DNA from: Limnanthes douglasii subsp. nivea
Lineage: Eukaryota > Streptophyta > Magnoliopsida > Brassicales > Limnanthaceae
Assembly (NCBI GenBank): GCA_036936605.1
Contig: JAUPFV010000005.1
Location: 73,544,885-73,608,884 of the forward strand
Length of the DNA stretch: 64,000 nucleotides
Reading direction: 5' to 3'
Below, one piece after another: positions 1 to 11,639 of this stretch (the first letter of the stretch is position 1; every line of letters begins with the position of its first letter). The position numbers and the translations under genes were made by a program. The notes under the pieces were generated by a model. It worked only from the letters and a program-made list of their open reading frames with translations, had not been told where the DNA came from and searched no databases.

Positions 1-1345
1 TTGCTCTTTACAATTCTTTCCGTCCAATTCAAACTCAAAAGTATTTTGTTCTAAATAATTTAATGACTTTTCTTATAATTAATTCTCTTATTTCATTTTC
101 ATAATCCTAACAGTTTTTCTTTTTTAAAAACAAATTCTAATATAATGTATATCATCGTATTTTCGGCTAACTTTAGTTGAACTTCACTCGACTACTATAA
201 AATTATATCACAATTATTTTATTTTATTTACATTTCTTAACATATAATCTGTTTGAATATTGTTTTTCACGGTAAAAAAAGTTTATGTGACAAAATATAT
301 AATCATTGTTTAACTTGCATATAAAATTGTATTTTAAAGAAATATTATGTAAGTGTATAAAAACTGATCCAAAAATTATTACTTTATTAAGTAATAAAGT
401 GTCTTAAAACTATTGAGACAAATAAAACTTATAGTTTAGATTTTAAAACCATATATGGATATTAGCAAATAAAATGATGTAAAATATAAAATGAAAATAT
501 ATGTATATATATAAACATAAGAGTATATGTAAATTCCTTATATTTGGGAATATTTGCTAAATAAAGGTTGAAATTTAAAATGTCTTAAAAATCTAAATGT
601 AGTTGCTATTTTATCCAATTTTACTAAAATCACTATAAGTTTTTCATATATATTCAAAACAATCTTCCAAATGTAATTTTGTATTAAAATTGCCTTCACC
701 TTTTTTATAATGTTGTATTTTAGTTCTCATATCATATGTAACTAACAATGTTAAAAATATTTCTTTTTTGAACATGAAAAATAAATCGATGATGTTATAA
801 ATATCAAAGTTAAAATATTATTATTATTTTATTTGAAATATTATATTGTTCAAACATGAATATAATTTTAATAAAAAAAATTAAAAACCGTTTCACGATA
901 TTATATTCTATTATTTGAAAGAGCTCCTATAATAAAAAAATTAAAATTAGCAAACGTAATTATATTATATTTTTTATAAAAACAATTATTCAGAATCATA
1001 ATTATATTAGTTGATTTTAACTTTTTTTTATCTAATTTTATTTGTTTATAAACTTTTCCTTCTTAAACATAATATGAAAACTCATATCAAATACAAACGG
1101 TAGGCTATTAATTTTTCGTTTAATTTTATTTTTATTTTATACAATGTTTAATTGATAGTTGATTGTTAAAAAGAGACAAGTCAAAAAATTAAAAATACAT
1201 TATATTAAGCGAATAAGATATGGTATTTTTTCTATATATTTGATAATATAACCATAAAAAAAAATACAAAAGTTTAATAATCATAAAAAGTGGCATATAT
1301 ATTTGACTTTTGTTAGTACTACTACTAGTATCCATAACAAAACCT
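1..1345. other. AT-rich intergenic DNA, no gene seen
   Basis: Very AT-rich, with homopolymer runs and stops in all frames. No domain, RNA gene or structured repeat was recognised. Confidence 0.6.
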
Positions 1346-1354
1346 TATATATTA
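1346..1354 (+). promoter_or_regulatory. TATA-like box of cysteine-rich peptide gene 1
   Basis: TATATATTA lies 35-43 bp upstream of the ATG at 1389. It is plausible as a core promoter, but the surrounding AT richness makes chance TATA matches common. A short ATG-stop pair (1362-1373) lies between it and the gene and would be in the leader only if transcription started unusually close to the box. Confidence 0.35.
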
Positions 1355-1388
1355 GATAAACATGAGTGGGTAAGTTTGACAAGAGAGC

Positions 1389-1725
1389 ATGAAGCATACA
1401 TCATCAATCATAGAAATTTTATTAGCCCTTCTGCTGTTTACTTCTTCATGTAAGTCTTGTCTTTCTTGAATGTATTTGATTATAGATGTTTTTTTTCTTG
1501 ATTTATAGTAAACTATGTTGTTCAGGGTGGGGAGCAGTTGAAGGTATTGTGACATGTCGAAACACAATGGAATGCTTTTTGAGAACCAAATGTCCTTCAG
1601 GTTATACAGAGTGTGTGCTCTTTATGTGCTTTTGTGTTCGTCAAGCACAACAACAACAACAGCCAACCGTACCTTGGTTGAAACTTAACAACAACCAACA
1701 CCAACAATCAATCTTGCTTTTGTAG
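1389..1725 (+). CDS. secreted six-cysteine (defensin-like / late-nodulin-like) peptide 1, two exons
   Basis: Exons 1389-1449 and 1526-1725, with a 76-bp GT-AG intron (1450-1525) in phase 1, encode 86 residues. Exon 1 is a signal peptide (residues 1-20, hydrophobic core IIEILLALLLF). The intron falls just after it, as is usual in plant defensin-like and NCR genes. The mature part has six cysteines spaced C-x5-C-x5-C-x6-C-x4-C-x-C (residues 31-57), the arrangement of six-Cys defensin-like or late-nodulin-type peptides. The product is therefore probably a secreted, disulfide-stabilised peptide; whether it acts in defence or in signalling cannot be told. After the last cysteine comes a 29-residue tail containing five consecutive Gln and Asn/Gln-rich sequence, longer than usual for the class. 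The 26109 gene has the same intron position and identical cysteine spacing. The start is chosen because this ATG opens the signal peptide and the joined frame is uninterrupted. Confidence 0.8.
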
Positions 1726-2780
1726 CTTTTGAAAGTGGAATTACTAACTTTCTTGTTGAGTAGAGTATGACATATCTCTTATCTTGCTGAAATTTTTATC
1801 ATTTTTTCAGTACTTCTTGTTACTGAAATGTTTAGGATACTTTTGTTGTTTACTAAAATTAAGTTTTTTTTATAGCGCAGTTTGTTGGTTGCGGCAGGTA
1901 GTTTGGACGGTGTGGCTCAATTGGGCAGGTGGATGCGTGTAACTTGGCAAAAGTGGACATTTTGTTTTAGCATTGTTTGAAATAACTATAATAAAACAAA
2001 AAAATTTAGGAGGTCGGAATCGCGTTCGGGTCGTTCTGTATTATTTGGGTTTACCATTTTTTCTAAATTTTCATTTTTAATTAGTTTAAAATTCTAATTA
2101 TTTTGTTCGGCGCTGCTACCTTTCAGTTGAACATAATCATAACCATCAAAGATACCGTGTGGAAATCGGAAAGTGTTATAAATATTTTTTAGAAAACCAA
2201 TTAATTTTTTTAATTAATTTACGATGAGTGAAAAGTAAACTTAAACTATTTAAAATTTCAAAACACTACTCTTAACCATGCAATTACGTCACCGATGATA
2301 AATTAGATTATAATCACCTCAAACCTACGCATGTAAGTTTATGTTTATAAAAAAAAAATTGTTGCTCGTTATTAAAGAGCTAGTTTCGTCCGGATCTATT
2401 GCAGGAACTATAAGGCGGTAAGGGAAATGTTCCGAAAATAATAGTATTGATAATAAGAACTCAGACAACAACAATGCTTCTTCTATGAAATGTTATCTTC
2501 TAGTGTTTGATTTTTATCCACATCACCGACATATATAGCCTCACTCGTGAGAGAAGATTTTCTAGGACACACTCTCACAGGGTGATATTCAATAGCGGAT
2601 AGGAACACGCATGTCGGGTTATTCCGCAACTCCGTCGGTCCTTAATTCCACCATGGAATACCCTCTCATTAGCTTGTAGTTTTTTTGGACACAATCAACA
2701 AAATATATTCCTCACAGATAATCATATCTCGGTCACAACAATCTACGAAAATTCTAGATTTTAGGGAATAAAACTCTAAA
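1726..2780. other. intergenic DNA downstream of peptide gene 1
   Basis: A possible AATAAA lies at 1990-1995, about 265 bp past the stop. Less AT-rich patches at 1880-2160 and 2460-2690 show no frame I recognise. The second patch may be leader or LTR remains of the gypsy relic that follows. Confidence 0.4.
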
Positions 2781-2847
2781 ATATGGTGTGCATCACTGTT
2801 AGAAAAAAAAATATCGGTTTGCAATTTATCCCAAAATTTTCAATCAA

Positions 2848-2961
2848 CATAAAATTGACAAATACAATGGAATGGACGACCTTCCTCGTTATATTGAGCA
2901 ATTCCAAAATGAGTTGTTGGGGTTCAGCGAAGATAACACCTATATCGAGCTTTTTTTATGA
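2848..2961 (+). pseudogene. gypsy gag fragment
   Basis: Reads KIDKYNGMDDLPRYIEQF and continues for about 37 residues to TGA. This is the 'KYDG..DP..H...F' start of the retrotransposon gag domain, comparable to MEKYDGNTDPDNHLEQF in the 57-kb element. Function is lost; only a fragment remains. Confidence 0.45.
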
Positions 2962-3653
2962 TTTTCCGAGGTAACACTTTAACTATTCTATCATGTGCTC
3001 AATTTGAACATTTGAATCTCTTTGTACTGTGTGGATGAGAAAATGCGTGAAAATATGTCAGGAATCCATAATCTCCATCATTCATACCACTCGGCATACG
3101 TGCTAGTAGCTGAGAGTAAGCAAGCTACCTTCATTCAACAGATTTGTGGTTGAGACCAAACCAGGGCACTGACTTTCATTCCCGAAGGCTAGGCAGCAAG
3201 TGCAGAAAAGACTTTATCATTGTGTTTTTTATTACCATTATATTATTAGAATATATTAGGTATCAATACTGTCACATGAATCGTAAATGCATGAATGTGA
3301 TGCACCAAAAAATCTTGAGCTATTGGTAGTGGCTAAGAAGCTCACTTGGAGGAGGGTTCGAACAGAACACCCCAAATATGAGCTTCTCCTTGTAGCTTAA
3401 ATTCAATCAGATAATTTTATTGTTGAGTAGTCTTAGCGATACTATTTCTTTTAAAACAAGAATCCAAGAAATGATAAATAACGAATTTTGAGAGGGTAAA
3501 ACTCTCAAAATCATAAGAGTTTAAATATCCAACACATTGATCTCAATGAAGGTAGAGGCACAATCTATGACTAAGCTTGAAACTCGGTCTGGTTCGAAAA
3601 ACTAGAGAATGTGGACCTCTAAGGAATCCACATTTGTAAAAAACATTGGTTAG

Positions 3654-3758
3654 TATCATTACAATATTGGCCATCATACCAAAGAGCATAGGGATCTGAA
3701 ATGTAAAATTCAAAAACTCATCGATGGTGAAACAATTAATGAATTTTTCAATGGTTGA
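3654..3758 (+). pseudogene. gypsy gag C-terminal zinc-knuckle relic
   Basis: YHYNIGHHTKEHRDLKCKIQ matches CQYYNDIGHTTDDCIALKQE of the 57.9-kb gag position by position, followed by KLIDGETINEFF. The first metal-ligand cysteine codon is lost and the last ligand C is replaced by H. It ends in TGA. Confidence 0.55.
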
Positions 3759-4011
3759 GCCCTTAATCCTTCAAAATTTAATCAAACTAATCAGTTTTTG
3801 GCACCTACAGTCGATCCTTCTAATCATTTGTAGGCGCTTATGGACTGTAAAGAATTTTTAGATTTCAATCCGAGCAAGAAAATTGAGAATGATTGTTGGA
3901 GGGGAAACCCTCGCATGAATCACTTTATCTTCTTAGAAACATCACATCGTTGACCTCAAGGTATAATAAATTAATGAGAGTTTACTCAACCTCTACATGA
4001 CTCAATTACTT

Positions 4012-4152
4012 CCTATTGAGTTTGATGATGACCACTTTAAAAGGATGATAAGGGCACACGATAATATTATAATCCTTATTGACAAAAAGATGGGAGCCCA
4101 AGTTAGACAAATCATAATTGATTTAGAAATCTCTATGAATATCTTGAATTAG
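4012..4152 (+). pseudogene. gypsy aspartic protease relic
   Basis: Reads PIEFDDDHFKRMIRAHDN, then ILIDKKMGAQVRQIIIDLEI, then SMNIL and stop. This is the F.D.D...PH.D...I...I....V.RI..D.GSS..IL pattern of Tat protease. The catalytic D-T-G is degraded to D-L-E, so it is dead. Confidence 0.5.
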
Positions 4153-4789
4153 AAAAGCTACAATTAAATCAGGCGTAACATCACCTTTAACTTCTCAAAG
4201 AGTTTTCATGAGCTTCAATGATGTTGATACTCAAGGCTTCGGAGAACTAGTACTTGATGTCACCCTCGGAGGGGGTGTACAACCCTCAGACGGGGTATAC
4301 TAAGATAAATTTAATATTTTTTATAATAGTCGACGGTTCATTGTCGTAGAATTTAATTCTCGACTGATCATGGCTTTATCAAATAAATAGGGTTATATCC
4401 ACTATATATCATGCTATATAGTATAAATATAGACGCAATCTGTGGTAACTAACGTATTTTCTGATATTTTTATGCTACTTATTTTGCTACACGAAAATAG
4501 AAATTAGTCGGTGCGCCCATTTTTGTAGACAATTTAGAAAATTTAAGGGAGCCCTCCTCTCCCCTTTCCCCCATAATAATTTAACATGAGGAAGTAGTAT
4601 AAGTATTCATACTTATAATAAAACTCGTGGTCCTCATCGAGATGATCTACAAGAGGCTTTGTGATATTAATTTAATGGTTTTATCCAACAACTTGGATAT
4701 CTTTTCTTAGTCTGATACCACAAAAAATTTAGCCTCAATAGCATGCCATTATCTATCTATCTACACTTGTTGTCAACCTATTAGGAAAA

Positions 4790-5800
4790 GGTGCATATTG
4801 TTATCTCAAGAGAAAGTCGAGGTTATAATTGTCAAGGTAAGAAAAGTAAAATTAAGTGGTCATATAAAGGAAGCATTGTACTTTATCTACACCGTAAATC
4901 CAGTAATCTTCACACAAAAAAATAGAAAATGCAAGACGCCACTGACCTCAACCAAGGCTGCCACTTCGGGAACAAACTATTATCTTTTATGGATATATAT
5001 TCATACTACAATAAAATTTTAATGAATCCTAATGGTGAGGAGGTCACAACTTTCATGCCAAGAAATATTGTCATTGCTACAAGGCAATGCCTTTAGTCTA
5101 AAGAATACAAGTGCGGCATATCAGCGCTTTGTGATAAAAGCCTTCTCCATCCTAATCTCATAGAACATTAAAGTATACATTGATGGTAACTAGTAATCTT
5201 CCAAGAAGCACATAGCCACTCATTGACCTAAAAAGAACGTTATGTAATCTCCAAAGAGTGAATCTCAAAATCAAAATATAAAAATGTACATTTCGAATCC
5301 GTTGTAGGAAATTCCTAGGGTACATGGTCAGCAAAAGTTAAATCAAAGTATACCAAACTCATCTAGCAAATTTAACGACGAAAAGGTAAAAATCATCTCG
5401 AGATGGTTGGTCGCACTGAACTGATTCATGTCTTTATCCACTAAAAAAATGCACCTTATTTTTCAAGTACATAGCATTCACCAAGTAAACTACACGTCTA
5501 AATGCAAGAAAGCATTCTATAAAATTAAACAGCATTTATCTTCCCTCAAATTCCTCACGTGATCAAACCTTGGTGACATTTGTTACTAGTACTTAGAAGT
5601 TTAAGACTGTGCTGAAAATGAAATATTAGTTAAAATAAAAAGGCATCTATCAAGCTATTTAGTACATCGGTAAATCCCTCATTGTTATCAAAACTTGGTA
5701 TGTGTGATTGGAGAATCCAACATTGGATCTAGTAGTGAATTTTATAAAACTTATATCATACATTCATAGCCATATAATTATGGTCTGAATCTTGTTTCTT
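4790..5800 (+). pseudogene. gypsy reverse transcriptase / RNase H relic
   Basis: LSGHIKEALYFIYTVNPVIF (near 4850) corresponds to the RT opening of the 59.1-kb element (MGHIKESQYPLSTANPVLV). KCTFRIRCRKFLGYMVS (near 5285-5335) is the end of RT. KCKKAFYKIKQHLSS (near 5500-5550) and YIGKSL (near 5670) belong to the connection and RNase H. Many stops and frame changes separate them. Confidence 0.55.
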
Positions 5801-6213
5801 ATGTGAAATATCATCCAAAATCCTGACATCAAGGATTAACAAACTCAATTCACGTCCCAAAGTTGTCCTCTTTGACATATGGTGTTTAGACATTGTATGG
5901 CCTCTATAAAAAAAATTGGCGGGACGGTGTTTATTTATAATAGCAGGTTACTACTAATGAAGGACGTTATTATCATACGATTATATGATCAATTTTACCT
6001 TTACATTTTTAACAAGTTGTAAACTTCGGATATTTTATCGTATTTATCATAGTATTTGTGCACTCGTTCCTACTTTGGCGGACTGGGTAATTTTTTATAA
6101 GGCCCTCTTTTATAAATATATTTTTATGCGATTTTATTATGGGTCACAACATGAAAATGTGCTAAGTGACATGTGCATCACAACACCATAATTAACTCAT
6201 GAGTAATAAAATA

Positions 6214-6382
6214 AAACATGCATAGTGGCTCTTGTATACGAACATAAAACATGTATTGCATATATTATCTCCAAAAATGAAACATGCATAGAGATTCTCA
6301 TGCATGTGCACCAAACATGCATGCGTAATGGCTCTCATTCCAGAACACCAAATGTGCATAGATGCTCCCATGCTCGAGAATC
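6214..6382. repeat. minisatellite, about 33-bp unit, five copies
   Basis: Imperfect units beginning AAACATGCATAG (or close variants) start at 6214, 6247, 6280, 6313 and 6350, giving periods of 33, 33, 33 and 37 bp. The repeat keeps short frames open on both strands here, so those frames are not evidence for a gene. Confidence 0.7.
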
Positions 6383-6539
6383 TACTGTGCAAATTGACCC
6401 AAATTTAACGGTACCAAAGTTGTGCAAAATAACTTTTGAGTAAATCACCATGTGTATGGCTCTAGAGTAAGATTCTTTAGATAAGCACCAATCTTTGAAT
6501 TCAGGACTAATCAACTTGAATTAGGTTCTTCATACTTTT

Positions 6540-9500
6540 CATTATGTGAAAACAGGTAAAAATATTCAAAGCGACACATCACTTTAACTTCTTAAAGAAC
6601 TTACTGCATTGTCATATTTATGCACGTATTCAGAAGAAGAGGCTGATACAAGCCTATCGGAAGGTCTTCGAGGTAAAACATATATTTCAAATAAAAAAGT
6701 AATAGAAAGACTTGTTTGTACTAAACAATAAGATACCATGTACTTATACTACGATCAAAACATTGTTGTTAGAGAAACAGTTCATTCAGTAGGATCGTGC
6801 ATACCTTATTCAGGCATCAAGTAAAAAGACTTGTTCAACACTAACGACAAAACATAAGCAAAGTTATTTCGAATATACTCTAAATAAAATAATGATAAAT
6901 ACAAACTTCATCTCAGTCATACTGGGTTCATTTAAAAAAAATATATCAAGAATAAATATGCTTATATCAAAGAATTAAATACCATTTAAGAAATATACAT
7001 AAAACTCGTATAATCAGACCTTTGGCTAACCTAAAAAATCTATAAAATATACCTCGTACACATCATTGATTACCTCCATTGAAGAAGATGGACATCGTCA
7101 ACATTTTTTAGTACTGCTTTGATACTATACTTCTAAGAATAACACTAACATGCTCTTTCAGGAACCAAGTGACACTTTTTCGTCATTGATCATGAGGGCT
7201 TAACTCCCATAATGAACTTTAGTCTAGATCCAGCCACGTTTGATAAATATTTTAGATAACTGACTATTCCCTCTTCTGAACATGTTATAGGAAGGTCGTT
7301 ACACTTTATAATCTTGGATGTCTGATAATGTTCTATGTTTGCAACCCTATTGTTCTTATTTAGGGTATCTTTATTGAGCAGATAGCCTGATCCATCTTTT
7401 AGAGCTATTATCCTCGACAAATTTAGGCTTCTTACCGGTTAGTGCACTTCCAAGAACTCATTCAAGGAGTTACGTTTCAACAAGGTCCAAGTGTCAAAAA
7501 AATTACCTCGTTTTAATAGTTGCATTCCGAAAAACTTAGTTCATTATAGGCATATTTTATTTGGGCCCGCGTTGAGATATCAAAGATCTATGGTTATTGA
7601 TTTTTTCCTTTTTCCATCAAATGCGACATAGTTTAGGGTTGTGGAGCACAATTCCATTTATGGGAGCATATGTTACAAGTGTTGTGTTCTTGTCATTACA
7701 TGAAATTTTTGTAACCATAAATACCAAGCCCCACCATTATATTTACACCAGGCGGAGCTACCTTATACATATTATCTTACATAGGCCAGTAACCAAAGGT
7801 AGTTATTTTATCTACGATTAGTAATGGACGATAAAACTTTCTCCAATTCATCAAGGCAACCTTCCTAAGGTGCAACTTCATCTATGCTTTTTCTCCAAAA
7901 TATTTGAGCTATTTTGAAAAAATGCACACGCTCAGTAAATTTATGAATGGATACGTATTTCAAAAATAGAGCAATCCATTCATTGGGTATAATCTCTAAT
8001 TTTCAAGCAGTATGGTCTTCCAGACCCTAGTTACAGAACTGGTAGATAATAAAAACATATCATTTTTATGCGAGTTGATACTCTCAACGACTATAATTCG
8101 TCTATGGGAAAAATACATTTTGTATAATTTGTAACCACTTTTGAGGTTGTAAGCAGTCTTGTTTTTTAATCAACTAACTCAAACACATCCCTTCCAATCA
8201 AAAGAAGTCTATGTTACGTGCACGGGAAAACTCATTCTTGTATCAATTATATTCACGAAAACACTGGCTCATAACTACACCAGACCTTTGAAGTCTATAT
8301 CTCAATGGAAAAATGGAAGAAAATGTGAAATAGGTTTTCTTACAAGGAATCATATAATATATTGTGATTTAAGGAAAAAGAGTCAGAAGGATATACTACA
8401 TTATAATATTTCATTTCATAACGATATATTATGCATCTTGATGGTGTAGGTTTTAACGCAAATCAACGATTGAGATAAACTCCCTCACACTATTGGTAAA
8501 TAAATTTTGAATTTGGTTTCGCACTAACGCCAAGTCCAACACACTCTCGATGAACATCACTTAATTTGATATTTTGTTTCTTTTTTCTAGATAATATACC
8601 TCGCTTGTGTAACTATTAAGATTTCCTAATCAATACTTTATTTCATAAAAGCATGAGGTACCTCATGTTATGCGTCTACGAGATCAGAATAATCTTAATA
8701 TCCTTTTACGACTCTCTTTCCTTTGTCAATTTTATATTTTGATTACTATTACTCCTTATATTTTCAATTTAAAGTTCTAAAAGTCTAATCACTTAACAAA
8801 ATTAACATCAAAATATTTTGTACTATTTTCACTTTAGAAAAACTGAATTGTTTCCTTAATGAACTTATGGCTGATGAATGGTGTTTAAAGAATCATAAAT
8901 ATGAATAGTAGCGACCTGATCTCTGAGGAATCATGACAGTTTGCTGAGAAAAAAACTAGACTCCATGTACGGGAGCAGCACACCGTGAAAACCGCTCAAG
9001 TGATAGGCTCTATAGGAATGTCATTTAGCTCAAAAAAATCAAAATCATAAGATAAAGTTCTCAGTCGAGCCATAAGGTCTTTGGCAATCAAAAAATATGA
9101 GACATGATCATCCAATAGAATTCTCAAGTCATACCTTATAGTCGAGAAAAATAAATCACGAAAAATAATAGTGCACCTACACTTGGAATATCTTAACTCC
9201 CTCCCAATCTTATTTGTGATGGACTAACAGGGTTAATGAGTGTTAGATTTTTAATCTGGTTGAAATTGATCTATTTAACGGCTCAGCGTACATGAACCCT
9301 AAGGTTATAAATGGTTTAGGTAAACATTGATTTATTATTTCGTGACCGAATCTTATTTACTAAAGATTTTAGAAACAAATTAGTATAACTTTTTATACCA
9401 TTTTAATGGTATCCATCGTGTTAAATAATTTTTTTTATACAATAAATTTAAAAACTATAATTGGAATCTAACTAAATATAAGAAATCCGACCTAGGAGCT

Positions 9501-11470
9501 CGAGATAACACTCTGATTATTCAACACTATTTGTTTAGCCTCAACCTTTTTATCATCTTTCTCTAAATCTAAACCTGTAATCAGCTTAAACCCTTAGTTA
9601 CCTTATTCTACACCGATAACTTTTGACCGAATAAATTCATAAAATATCATTATATATAAGGTGTAATTTGTTTGGCCATTGTATACAATCCTAAGTACTA
9701 GTTTTTGGATATATATAGGTTTTTGCGAAGATAAAAGAGATAAAAAGAAGACAATAAGTATAGTAGAACGACAAAGTATGATTTGGAACTTTTAGGTCAA
9801 TTTTTTTTATATAAAGTTATATTAAATGGTTCATGGTCCTAGAATGAGAAGAGATATACATCAACTACAAATTAATACTCATAAAATCTTTGCTTGACCG
9901 TATTTTTTTTAATTTTTGGCATATATATATATATATATACTTCGTTGAAATTGATACTAACAAACACTATTAACTAATATTAACCATTTAGTTAAAAAAA
10001 ATTGCATTATCTATAGCCCGACTCGTCCTTATAAAAGAAGAAAGGGACAAGAATCAATATATGCTTAGTAGTCCATATTGCGCCGAATTGTGGCCTTTGA
10101 AAATAGGGTATTTGAACTTTGTTGATGCTTTAGGGTTTGGTCACATTCAAATTTAGAGTTGAAGAGAATAAAATATTGAGCCTATGGGTTTAGAGCAAAT
10201 GAATTGTCGATCTTCAATATTTTTGAACTAATGAAATGAACGACCAATTTTTAAAGTTTGATTTGAATGGATATTCACGTCTGGTTGTTTTTGGTTTGAG
10301 GGTGCGGTTCAATGTTGAGCTTACTTTTGCTTCTTTAAAAAAATTTACCCGATCAAAAGTGTATTTGAGGAGAAAAAAATATTTTTTTATAAGAGTAGAA
10401 GAGTACATAAGTAAGTAATATATTATTATAGTAACTCGCATGTTTCGAAAATGAAAAATGTCGGTAATACTTTAACAGAAGCGCGTAAGCCCTGGTATTT
10501 TGAATTACTAATTGAGAGACTATTATTAGTAATAAATAGAATTTAAGAAAAATAAGAGGGCCATACGAGTAGTTTGGAATTATTCTGAACCCATAAAAAA
10601 ATATGTTAATAAATCGAGTCATTGATTGAAAATAGAGGTTCATGGGAGAATTACAAGACTCGTACGCATGCATACTTCCCTTATGGAAGGAAACACCATT
10701 GTAGTTATGATTGAGAACTATCCAAAGCACATTTACAACTGTCCCATGTACAACATCGACACTTGTATTGCTTTCATTGTACCATTAGGCTTATTTTTCT
10801 AGTCGTTAGATTATTGACACTTGTACATTTAATATAAAACATATTTTTTTATTAATACCAAAAGTTCTAACTCTGCGCCATTTTTCTACATCTAGATCTC
10901 AATTTTTATAGCAATCTTCATCTTGTAAGAATTTGTTTTGTCTTTTATACTTTCATTTGTAGGAAAAATATCTAAAATTAAACGAGTAGAATTTAAGCAA
11001 TCAAACGATGGAAGATCGATGCACATATAAATATGAGAACGGGAATTTCAAGCCACTACATACTATAAGGTTCAATCAAACACCTCCTCATTGATTCGAG
11101 GTATCCTCCGAATTTTTGTAGTAGAGGAGCCGGCATAGGTTTTGGGTACAAATATCCTAGAGGATTCATTTCTATTAACAAGAAATATTCATATGAACAT
11201 GGACACACTCCAATAAATGAAATTAATTCATGAGCTATATGATGTTTGTGAGCAACAACCATTTCATGCTCGCCAATCCATTGGAATATCTTTGTATTCT
11301 TCAGGATTAGACTTCCCATCGAGGGAAAAACGTTAGTGGAGGTTATATTGATGAAATAGTTTTCTTCGCGTGCATGTTTGATGCACGAGTGCGCCTTCCC
11401 CTACACCTGCATTGCAATCTATATTTTGATTTTCTACCATGTGTGATAGTCAATTGAGGCTAAACAGATG
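6540..11470. repeat. tandem unit A of a diverged 5-6 kb segmental duplication, identity unknown
   Basis: Collinear similarity to 11640-17830 is anchored by TTAACTCCCATAA (7200 and 12324), TTGGGCCC (7561 and 13423), CCAATCAAAAGAAGT (8194 and 14072), GGCTTATTTTTCTAGTC (10788 and 16822) and ACCTCCTCATTGATT (11082 and 17459). Offsets grow from about 5.1 to 6.4 kb because unit B carries extra sequence. No family was recognised. Minus-strand readings conserved with unit B (7196-7480 and 11060-11320, for example KFGGYLxSMRR) suggest an old coding region, but stops interrupt it. Confidence 0.65.
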
Positions 11471-11639
11471 TAGGATAATAATAGCCACTATTATGGTCTC
11501 AAAATATCGCTAATTATAATTTTTATATAGAAAATATGATGGTTATCTCATGAAAAGGTTTACAAAATATAGTTCGTACTATTATGTTTATATATCCATT
11601 GAGTACATACGGGATAATCACCTCGTAACACATTCAATG

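Larger units (their letters stand above)
2780..5800 (+). mobile_element. decayed Ty3/gypsy retrotransposon internal region
   Basis: Fragments resembling gag, a gag zinc-knuckle region, protease, reverse transcriptase and the RT-RNase H connection occur in the correct order on the + strand, separated by stops and frameshifts. Wording of the fragments (a GHxT...LK knuckle region, HIKEA..NPVIF, KFLGYMVS) resembles the Tat-type element at 55.9-61.8 kb, so a related Tat/Athila-like lineage is likely. No LTRs or target duplications were found. Confidence 0.6.

Noticed and set aside
7190..7420. 76-codon minus-strand frame as a gene
   Set aside because: The matching part of unit B is broken by stops, and another frame (LVET..VLGS) is the one conserved between units.
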